A stretch of DNA of 7,327 bases, from assembly GCF_964021735.1 (NCBI RefSeq), contig NZ_CAXIBN010000158.1, forward strand, positions 1 through 7,327. The letters are read 5' to 3'. The notes below the pieces were generated by a model, which saw nothing but the letters and a program-made list of their open reading frames with translations, did not search any database and was not told the DNA's origin. Below, piece by piece: positions 1-5,607 of the stretch. Made by a program: the position numbers and the translations under genes. Positions within the stretch are counted from its first letter, which is position 1, and each line of letters opens with the position of its first letter. This DNA comes from Wocania_A sp964021735. Lineage in GTDB: Bacteria; Bacteroidota; Bacteroidia; Flavobacteriales; Flavobacteriaceae.

Positions 1-77
1 GTTGGAAAACAAAACTAACACTTGACGATGCGATGCGATCTGCTTGGAAATGGGAACAAGTAGTTAGAAAAGGTTAA
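1..77 (+). CDS. galE: UDP-glucose 4-epimerase, C-terminal end only (partial)
   Basis: The reading frame starting at base 3 encodes 24 residues, WKTKLTLDDAMRSAWKWEQ followed by VVRKG, and stops at TAA 75-77. Bases 1-2 (GT) fit the end of a Gly codon, giving the 'GW(K)xK..L.D....AW.W' ending that I recognise from GalE-type NAD-dependent epimerases of the short-chain dehydrogenase family, where it follows the 'ELGW' segment. That enzyme interconverts UDP-glucose and UDP-galactose in the cytoplasm. The catalytic Tyr/Lys and the NAD-binding Rossmann motif lie outside the window, so another extended-SDR sugar-nucleotide epimerase is possible. The gene converges on the histidine kinase and overlaps it by four bases (74-77), leaving no room for a terminator between them. 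Confidence 0.72.
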   Translation, partial: WKTKLTLDDAMRSAWKWEQVVRKG

Positions 78-1189
78 AAATCTTTTTCAACTTCTGAGAT
101 TGATAATTTAATTGGGATACTAATTTTAGTGATCACCTTATCTGATTCATTATAAATATTAAGTTTGTAATTGGTGCCATATAAGGTGTCTAATCTTTCC
201 TTAATGTTATTAAGACCTGTGCCTTTTTTTAGTAAAGCTGGAAGTTTCTCTTTTAAGGCTTTGCCATTGTTTTGAATTTTAACAAAAAGCTTTTCTTTTT
301 TCTTATAGATATCAATTATAATTTCTAACGAAATAAACTCTGATCCATAACCATGTTTAGTAGAGTTTTCTACAATGGGTTGAATGAGCATGTTTGGGAC
401 TAAAATATTCTCTAATCCAGCTTCAATATTAAGATGGATATTTAGCTGGTCAGAAAAACGCGTTTTTTTAATATGAATGTATTTTTTCAATATTTCTAAT
501 TCTTCTTGCAATTCAATTAAGTTTTCATCTTTTTTATCTAAAACATTTCTTAGCAAATCACTTAAATCTACAACCATACTTTTAGATTTTTCAATGTTTA
601 TATCCATTAATGCGTGAATGCCGTTTAAAGTATTGAAAAGAAAATGTGGGTGCATTTGGGATTGTAAAAATTTTAAATGCGATTTGGAAAGTTGATCTTG
701 CAATTTTATGGTTTGTATTTTACTTTCTTGTATTTTTTGAAAATAATAGTACATATATATTATGGTTACCAACGATAAATAAATTAAGAAATGTAAATCT
801 ATCAATCTTACAAAGCCATAAAAAACATCGGTCAGGGATCTTTGATCTTTTCCCATTGACGTAAATAAATTTTCTATAATCCAAGACAGTCCAACGGTAA
901 AGACACCAATAAAAAAAGAAAAAAAGAAATGGATGGAAACTATATAAACCAGCTTCGTTTTTTTATGCATTAAATATTTAGTAGTGATGGCTATAAAAAT
1001 CATAAAAGCAGTTATAAGGCACCAGTCTAATACGTTGCCAAAAACAAATTCTCCCCAATCTGTTTTTCTTTTCATAGAGTATCTTAAATAGGCATTTTTA
1101 CCAGAATAAATAATAACAAAGACTAAATAAACTAGAGATAAAATACCTATAAGTTTTAAATCGAAATATTTTTTTAAGTTTTTAAGCAT
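74..1189 (-). CDS. LytS/YehU-family membrane sensor histidine kinase
   Basis: A 371-residue sensor kinase of the His_kinase (PF06580) type, which autophosphorylates a His and passes the phosphate to a LytTR regulator. Four hydrophobic helices at about 11-30, 53-73, 79-103 and 128-150 form the N-terminal half. Charge distribution puts both ends in the cytoplasm, and there is no sizeable extracytoplasmic domain, so any signal is probably sensed in the membrane or through a partner. A short linker (about 151-177) leads to the phosphoacceptor motif QMHPHFLFNTLNG at 178-190, with H182 the expected site. The ATPase part follows, with N box PIVENSTKHG (271-280, N275) and G box GTGLNNIKERL (323-333). 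The usual D-box Asp is replaced, the motif reading QNNGK at 306-310. The ATG at 1189 starts 12 bp after the regulator's stop, so the two are probably co-transcribed and translated as partners. No Shine-Dalgarno is visible, as is usual in Bacteroidota. The stop shares a TTAA with the convergent galE end. Confidence 0.93.
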   Translation of the reverse strand: MLKNLKKYFDLKLIGILSLVYLVFVIIYSGKNAYLRYSMKRKTDWGEFVFGNVLDWCLITAFMIFIAITTKYLMHKKTKLVYIVSIHFFFSFFIGVFTVGLSWIIENLFTSMGKDQRSLTDVFYGFVRLIDLHFLIYLSLVTIIYMYYYFQKIQESKIQTIKLQDQLSKSHLKFLQSQMHPHFLFNTLNGIHALMDINIEKSKSMVVDLSDLLRNVLDKKDENLIELQEELEILKKYIHIKKTRFSDQLNIHLNIEAGLENILVPNMLIQPIVENSTKHGYGSEFISLEIIIDIYKKKEKLFVKIQNNGKALKEKLPALLKKGTGLNNIKERLDTLYGTNYKLNIYNESDKVITKISIPIKLSISEVEKDF

Positions 1190-1201
1190 AACATTAAAAT
1201 A

Positions 1202-1984
1202 TCAAATTCCCATTTTTTTCTGAAACTCTTTTTTATGGGTTTTACTAATTCTAAATAATTTTTCGTCTTGCATTTTTACATCAATTTCGCCATAATTAGA
1301 GTATAAAACTTCTTTAATTAAGGAAGTATTAATAATGGTAGATCTATGAATTCTAATAAAGTTAAATGACTTTAGTTGTTCTAATAAAGAATTTAACGAT
1401 TCTCGTAAAAGGTACTTTTTTTGTTCAGTAAAAATTTCAGCATAATAACCAGATGCTTGAATGTATTTTATATTGTTTTTTTCAATAAACGAAACTTTCC
1501 CATTTGCTTTAATGGCGAGTTTGGTATGTTTAATTTCTGAAAAATTGGCATTAGGATTTTCAATGTATTTTAATAAGTTATTTATTTTTTTATTAAGACT
1601 ATTAGATTTGTTAGAAGAAAATAGCTCGATAACTTTGTTTGTAGACTGAAAAAAGCGTTCGTCTTTAAAAGGTTTTAATAAATAATCAAACGCAAAAAAA
1701 TCAAAAGCCTTTAGTGCAAATTCATCAAAAGCGGTTATAAATATTACTAATGGCATAATCGATTCATCTAGTTCTTTAAGTATATCAAAACCTGTCATAT
1801 CGGTTATTTGAATATCCAAAAAAATAAGATCGGGTTTTTTTTCATTTATAGCTTTTATAGCTTCTTTACCTGAACTGCATTCTTCAATTAGTTCAATCTC
1901 TTTTATATCATTTAACAAATTGGAGACTCTTTTCCTGGCTAAGAACTCATCATCTATTATTATGGCTTTAATTGGAGCAATCAT
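1202..1984 (-). CDS. LytTR-family DNA-binding response regulator
   Basis: A 260-residue regulator with an N-terminal CheY-like receiver (about 5-120) and a C-terminal LytTR DNA-binding domain (about 153-258). Receiver landmarks are all present: acidic pair D11/D12, phosphoacceptor D57 in FLDIQ, T84 in FITAFDEFA, and K104 in LLKPF. The LytTR domain carries the family signature FIRIHRSTIINTSLIKEV (209-226) and the upstream YIQASGYYAEIFT segment. It is the first gene of a two-gene operon with the histidine kinase, which should be its phosphodonor. The start is well fixed: an in-frame TAA (1987-1985 on this strand) directly abuts the ATG, so no upstream extension is possible. It is divergent from the SusC/SusD operon across 540 bp, which makes that operon, or its own promoter, a natural but unproven target. 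LytTR proteins normally bind paired direct repeats about two helical turns apart. Confidence 0.95.
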   Translation of the reverse strand: MIAPIKAIIIDDEFLARKRVSNLLNDIKEIELIEECSSGKEAIKAINEKKPDLIFLDIQITDMTGFDILKELDESIMPLVIFITAFDEFALKAFDFFAFDYLLKPFKDERFFQSTNKVIELFSSNKSNSLNKKINNLLKYIENPNANFSEIKHTKLAIKANGKVSFIEKNNIKYIQASGYYAEIFTEQKKYLLRESLNSLLEQLKSFNFIRIHRSTIINTSLIKEVLYSNYGEIDVKMQDEKLFRISKTHKKEFQKKMGI

Positions 1985-2184
1985 TTATGAATTTATTAAT
2001 TGAGTATTCGAAACTAGCATAAAAAAACGACTTTTTAAATTTAGTTAATCCACTTTTACTGCAATAATCGAGGCGTTCAAATCAATTTAAAATAACTACA
2101 ATTCAAAAAAAATACATTTTAAATCAATTAATTACAAACTGACTTCACAATGGATTTGTGTTTTTTAAGAATTTATAATTTACT

Positions 2185-2200
2185 GTTTTAGTATTAAAAC
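2185..2200. repeat. Inverted repeat GTTTTA-4-TAAAAC
   Basis: A perfect 6-bp inverted repeat, GTTTTA (2185-2190) and TAAAAC (2195-2200), is separated by GTAT. It lies upstream of the repeat cluster, roughly midway between the two divergent operons. It could be a dimeric operator half-site pair or a weak hairpin. In sequence this AT-rich, a repeat of this size can occur by chance. Confidence 0.3.
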
Positions 2201-2220
2201 GTCCATTTTTATTGATGTTA

Positions 2221-2292
2221 TTAAGTTATGAAATATATATGAAATCAAAACGAATCATTCATTTATCTGTTTAAGTTATAAAATAAGTTAAT
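2221..2292. repeat. Direct-repeat cluster TTAAGTTATRAAAT with a third TAAGTTA box
   Basis: TTAAGTTATGAAAT at 2221-2234 recurs as TTAAGTTATAAAAT at 2271-2284 (13 of 14 identical), exactly 50 bp apart. A third core TAAGTTA lies at 2284-2290, 12 bp after the second, within TAAGTTAAT (2284-2292). That last 9-mer fits the general LytTR half-site form as I know it ([TA][AC][CA]GTTN[AG][TG]), and the other two copies match 8 of 9 and 7 of 9 positions. The canonical LytTR arrangement is two half-sites about 21 bp apart; these spacings differ, so the assignment to the neighbouring regulator is tentative. The repeats themselves are directly visible. Confidence 0.5.
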
Positions 2293-2321
2293 CAAATCAT
2301 TTTGGAGCCCCTTCAAATCAT
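2292..2321. repeat. 9-bp direct repeat TCAAATCAT with 21-bp period
   Basis: TCAAATCAT occurs at 2292-2300 and again at 2313-2321, exactly 21 bp apart, which is two DNA helical turns. This is the geometry expected when two monomers of a LytTR-type regulator bind the same face of DNA, although the bases do not match the general LytTR half-site. The second copy lies in the loop of the inverted repeat at 2300-2334. It may be an operator for an unknown regulator or a chance repeat. Confidence 0.4.
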
Positions 2322-2334
2322 ACTTACTCCAAAA
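2300..2334. repeat. Inverted repeat TTTTGGAG / CTCCAAAA
   Basis: A perfect 8-bp inverted repeat, TTTTGGAG (2300-2307) and CTCCAAAA (2327-2334), encloses 19 bases. As RNA it would form an 8-bp stem. Its right arm can also pair with TGGAGT at 2433-2438 just before the T8 tract (ACTCCA at 2326-2331), giving a mutually exclusive alternative fold. Whether it acts as RNA or as a DNA operator depends on where transcription starts, which is unknown. Confidence 0.4.
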
Positions 2335-2347
2335 AGCCAATTAAACT

Positions 2348-2381
2348 CCTTCTTTTACTACTGCAATTGTAAAAGGTAAGG
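2348..2381 (+). other. Predicted leader hairpin upstream of the SusC gene
   Basis: CTTTTAC (2352-2358) pairs with GTAAAAG (2369-2375) around a 10-base loop. The stem extends by CCTT (2348-2351) with AAGG (2378-2381) across a two-base bulge, giving 11 pairs. An alternative 5-bp pairing, ACTGC (2360-2364) with GCAGT (2381-2385), competes with it. A 9-bp sequence in its left arm, TTTACTACT (2354-2362), recurs at 2393-2401, where a second smaller stem CTTTA/TAAAG (2392-2396 with 2407-2411) can form. No known riboswitch class is recognised. Confidence 0.4.
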
Positions 2382-2402
2382 CAGTTATAAGCTTTACTAC
2401 TA

Positions 2403-2448
2403 TCACTAAAGTTTCACTAAACTTTGGATTTGTGGAGTGATTTTTTTT
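2403..2448 (+). promoter_or_regulatory. Hairpins followed by T8: possible attenuator or conditional terminator
   Basis: AAAGTTT (2408-2414) and AAACTTT (2419-2425) form a perfect 7-bp stem with a CACT loop, extendable to nine pairs by a U-G and a C-G pair (2406-2427). In competition, TCACT, present twice (2403-2407 and 2414-2418), can pair with AGTGA at 2436-2440, which directly precedes T8 at 2441-2448. A stem abutting a U tract is the layout of an intrinsic terminator, and mutually exclusive stems suggest attenuation. The terminator-like stem is short and AU-rich, so it would be weak. The element ends 76 bp before the SusC start codon. It may instead be a protein-binding site with direct repeats TCACTAAA 11 bp apart. 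Confidence 0.33.
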
Positions 2449-2524
2449 GAATTAGTCCTTAAAAAAAATAAAATAACTGTCTTCCTTTTCTACAACCTGC
2501 GCAGACTAACTCAAATTAATAAAT

Positions 2525-5500
2525 ATGAAAACAAAGTTTAGTAGAATGCTAACGCTCATTCTAGCGTTTGTTGTGCACTTAAGTTTTGCACAAGAAAAGA
2601 CAATATCTGGAAAAGTTTCTGATGACAATAGCTTACCGCTTCCCGGGGCTACAATAATCATTCAAGGAACTACAACTGGAACATCATCAGATTTTGATGG
2701 AAACTATTCCATTACTGCAAATACAGGAGACGTACTTGTATTTAGTTATGTGGGTTACGCCACTCAATTAATTACAGTTGGAGCATCTAGTACAATTAAT
2801 GTAGCATTAAAAGCAGACAATGCTTTAGAAGAAATTGTAGTTATTGGTTCGGCTTCAGGAAAATCTACCAAAGAGTTGAGTTTTTCCATAGGGCAAGTTA
2901 AAAACGAACTCTTAGAAAATGTTCCTGCAACTAACATTGCTGGAGCACTTCAAGGAAAAATATCGGGTGTTTCTGTTTCGCCAACTGGAGGGCAACCAGG
3001 TAGTGATGTTTCTATCCAATTAAGAACTGCAAATTCATTAGCAACGGGTCAACAACCACTAATTATAGTTGATGGCGTTATTTTAGAAGGTGGTTTATCC
3101 GATATAAATACCGAAGATGTTGAGCGTATTGAAGTAGCAAAAGGAGCTGCTGGGGCATCATTATATGGTTCTCGTGCTTCAAATGGTGTAATTCAAATAT
3201 TTACTAAAAGAGGAAAGGGTAACGATAAAGTAAGTGTAACCTATAGAAGCGAAATTGGATGGAAAGATGTTTCAGATAGGTATGATTTAGCTACAACGCA
3301 TCGTTTTAAAATGACTGCAGATGGTACTGCTTTTGATTTAACTAGTGGATCTCGTGAAGTTGACGCAGATGGTTTAAGTGATAACTTATATCCTTCAAAC
3401 ATTGTATTTGATTATCAAGATGAAATATTTAATAAAGGCATATTTAATTCGCATTATGCATCAGTTGCTGGTGGAGGAGAAAAAGCAAGATATCTTTTTT
3501 CTTATCAAAGACTTCAAGATGAAGGTATTATTGCTTTAGTTGAAGATTATAGAAGAGATAACTTTAGATTAAATTTGGATAACAACATTTCTGATAAGAT
3601 TAGTTTAAAAACTTCATTTTTCTATAGTAATTCTAATAGAGATGGTAGCTTAGGAGGAGGTATTGCTGGCACTAATCCATTGTTTGAAGCTTTAATTACT
3701 GAACCAATTTACGATTGGCATGCTGCTAATGAGGAAGATGGTTCTCCTTATAATTTTGATGCCAATACATTCGATCCAAATCTTTATAATCCACTTTATC
3801 AATTAGCAAATCAAGACAAAGTAGAAAAGCGAAATCGTTTTTTAGGTAATGTCTCTTTAGACTATAAAGTACTATCATGGTTAAAGTTAAATGGAGCTTA
3901 TTCTATCGATTTTGAAAATAACACTTTTGAAGACTACATACCTAAGGGGTATTTATCCGCAAGTCCAGATGGTCAAGCTCAAAATATCGGCTTTCTACAG
4001 CGCTCAAGTTTTAATGGTAGAGCTCAAAATATTAGATTGAATAGTTTAATAACAAAATCCTTTGGAGCTGAAGAGGAATTTAATTTAAACCTAAGATTAA
4101 GTTATTTACACGAAAGATATGCTAACGAATTTAATAATGCCGAGGGTTATAATTTAGCAGTATCAGGAATTCGCTCGTTAGATAATATTTCTGATAGACC
4201 ATCAGTATCATCTGCATCTCAAGAAATACTTACTGATAGTTATTTTGCAGTAGCAGATTTCGATTATAAAAAGAAGTATATATTTAGTGGTGTAATAAGA
4301 AGAGAAGGATCTTCTCTTTTTGGACCAGATACAAGGTGGGCTAATTATTTTAGAGCTAGTGGTGCTTATCGAGTTACTGAAGATATAGAAATTCCAGGAG
4401 TACAAGAGTTAAAGATAAGAGGTTCTTATGGTACGGCGGGTATTAGACCAACTTACGAGATGCGCTTTGAAACATTCAATCTTCAAAATGGGTCACCAAC
4501 AAAAGCTACATTAGGAAATAATCAATTAAAACCTGCAAAAACTGGTGAGTTAGAGTTAGGAATAAATATTGATTTCTTAGATAAATTCTCTTTTGAGTTT
4601 AATTATGTAAAAGCTAAAACCGAAGACCAAATACTTAGAGTACCACTATCGGCTTCAACAGGATTTGGAGCACAATGGAGAAATGCAGGAGAAATTGATG
4701 CTACAACTTACGAGGCATCATTAAATTACGATATTATTCAGAATGATAATTTTTCATGGAATTTAGGTGTTGTTTGGGATAAATCTGAACAAAAAATTAG
4801 TCGTTTAGATGTACCAGCATATTTAACTGGTCCTGGTACTCAAGAAACCACATTGTTTAGAATTGAACAGGGTCAGAATTTTGGAGCTATGTTTGGTAAC
4901 GTATATATTAGAGATTTATCCGATTTACCTGCTGGTTCAAATGCAAGTAATTTTGTTGTTAATGAATTCGGATATGTTGTCGATGCAGCGACAAGAAGCA
5001 CGCCAGTAAAAAAAGTTGATAGTTCTGGAAACGAATTTTTTACAATGGGAGATATTACTCCAGATTTTAGAATGGCGTTTAATACCACACTTAAATACAA
5101 AAACCTTGCATTATATGCGCTTGTAGATTGGAAGCAAGGTGGCGACATTTATAATAAAACGAAGCAGTGGTTATATAGAGATGGCAGGCATCAAGATATA
5201 ACTAGTGGATTACCATATAATTTCTTTCAAGGGTTATACAACACAAATTTAGCAAGTTCTGCTTTTGTTGAAGATGGTACTTTTGTAAAATTACGAGAAT
5301 TATCTCTGTATTATACTCTTAACTCTAAGGCATTAGGAAACATCGGAAACTTTATCGATACAGTGAAATTAGGTTTTATAGGACGAAACTTACTAACTAT
5401 TACTGATTATTCTGGATTTGATCCAGACATAACAAATCAATCAGAGTCTAGTAGAGCAAACCTAACGTCAAGAGACACAGACGGGATTGGTAGCGATGTA

Positions 5501-5596
5501 AATACCCCTGGTGGAGACCCTAATGTATTTAAGGTTGATAATTTTCCTTATCCATCTACAAAGACGTATAGTTTTTCTGTGCAATTAACATTTTAA
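2525..5596 (+). CDS. SusC/RagA-family TonB-linked outer membrane receptor
   Basis: A 1023-residue TonB-dependent transporter, full length for the SusC family, which imports oligosaccharides, peptides or other ligands through the outer membrane with its SusD partner. Sec signal peptide 1-22 (cleavage after LSFA, leaving Q23). A carboxypeptidase-regulatory-like beta-sandwich domain follows at about 26-97 (ISGKVSD, LPLPGATIIIQGT, FDGNYSI). The TonB-box-like LEEIVVIG is at 101-108, then the plug at about 112-230 with PLIIVDGV (178-185) and VERIEVAKGAAGASLYGSRA (199-218). The rest is beta barrel, ending in an aromatic residue (QLTF). There is no N-terminal STN domain, arguing against ECF-sigma signalling through this protein. 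The plug reads LRTANS where many SusC proteins have RGxxS, a subfamily variation. An in-frame TAA at 2507-2509 limits upstream starts; the leader before the ATG is AT-rich without Shine-Dalgarno. It is co-transcribed with the SusD gene 11 bp downstream. Substrate cannot be told from sequence. Confidence 0.96.
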   Translation: MKTKFSRMLTLILAFVVHLSFAQEKTISGKVSDDNSLPLPGATIIIQGTTTGTSSDFDGNYSITANTGDVLVFSYVGYATQLITVGASSTINVALKADNALEEIVVIGSASGKSTKELSFSIGQVKNELLENVPATNIAGALQGKISGVSVSPTGGQPGSDVSIQLRTANSLATGQQPLIIVDGVILEGGLSDINTEDVERIEVAKGAAGASLYGSRASNGVIQIFTKRGKGNDKVSVTYRSEIGWKDVSDRYDLATTHRFKMTADGTAFDLTSGSREVDADGLSDNLYPSNIVFDYQDEIFNKGIFNSHYASVAGGGEKARYLFSYQRLQDEGIIALVEDYRRDNFRLNLDNNISDKISLKTSFFYSNSNRDGSLGGGIAGTNPLFEALITEPIYDWHAANEEDGSPYNFDANTFDPNLYNPLYQLANQDKVEKRNRFLGNVSLDYKVLSWLKLNGAYSIDFENNTFEDYIPKGYLSASPDGQAQNIGFLQRSSFNGRAQNIRLNSLITKSFGAEEEFNLNLRLSYLHERYANEFNNAEGYNLAVSGIRSLDNISDRPSVSSASQEILTDSYFAVADFDYKKKYIFSGVIRREGSSLFGPDTRWANYFRASGAYRVTEDIEIPGVQELKIRGSYGTAGIRPTYEMRFETFNLQNGSPTKATLGNNQLKPAKTGELELGINIDFLDKFSFEFNYVKAKTEDQILRVPLSASTGFGAQWRNAGEIDATTYEASLNYDIIQNDNFSWNLGVVWDKSEQKISRLDVPAYLTGPGTQETTLFRIEQGQNFGAMFGNVYIRDLSDLPAGSNASNFVVNEFGYVVDAATRSTPVKKVDSSGNEFFTMGDITPDFRMAFNTTLKYKNLALYALVDWKQGGDIYNKTKQWLYRDGRHQDITSGLPYNFFQGLYNTNLASSAFVEDGTFVKLRELSLYYTLNSKALGNIGNFIDTVKLGFIGRNLLTITDYSGFDPDITNQSESSRANLTSRDTDGIGSDVNTPGGDPNVFKVDNFPYPSTKTYSFSVQLTF

Positions 5597-5607
5597 AAAA
5601 AAGAAAA

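Larger units (their letters stand above)
1985..2524. promoter_or_regulatory. Divergent intergenic region between the LytTR operon and the SusC/SusD operon
   Basis: This 540-bp AT-rich stretch contains no convincing gene. It must hold the promoters for both the leftward regulator/kinase operon and the rightward uptake operon. I could not place either promoter with confidence. The Bacteroidota -7 element TAnnTTTG has only one-mismatch matches (TGGATTTG at 2151-2158 and 2425-2432, TCATTTTG at 2297-2304, AAACTTTG at 2419-2426), none with a clear upstream -33 TTG. Most visible structure lies between 2221 and 2448 and is listed separately as direct repeats, inverted repeats and hairpins. T8 (2441-2448) and A8 (2461-2468) tracts follow. 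A perfect palindrome CTGCGCAG sits at 2497-2504, about 20 bp before the SusC start codon. The regulator-proximal part (1985-2150) shows nothing I can name. Confidence 0.6.

Noticed and set aside
646..864. Plus-strand open frame of 72 codons inside the kinase gene
   Set aside because: It is antisense to the membrane and phosphoacceptor part of the kinase, and its composition is what the opposite strand of hydrophobic helices gives.
1461..1649. Plus-strand open frame of 62 codons inside the response regulator gene
   Set aside because: It lies antisense to a well-conserved gene and has no recognisable domain.
2150..2191. 13-codon frame (MDLCFLRIYNLLF) in the intergenic region, a possible leader peptide
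   Set aside because: It has no ribosome-binding context, no run of a single amino acid suggesting attenuation, and this length is expected by chance in AT-rich DNA.
2215..2274. 19-codon frame starting MLLSYEIYMKSK in the intergenic region
   Set aside because: It overlaps the direct repeats, has no coding signature, and is short enough to be chance.
2497..2504. Perfect palindrome CTGCGCAG close to the SusC start codon
   Set aside because: A single 8-bp palindrome without flanking symmetry is weak evidence for an operator; it is noted only as part of the intergenic description.
4208..4405. Minus-strand open frame of 65 codons inside the SusC gene
   Set aside because: It is a shadow of the SusC barrel coding sequence, with low-complexity Ser/Ile/Tyr content.
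4873..5148. Minus-strand open frame of 91 codons inside the SusC gene
   Set aside because: It is a shadow of the SusC barrel; the sense-strand protein is clearly the real product.
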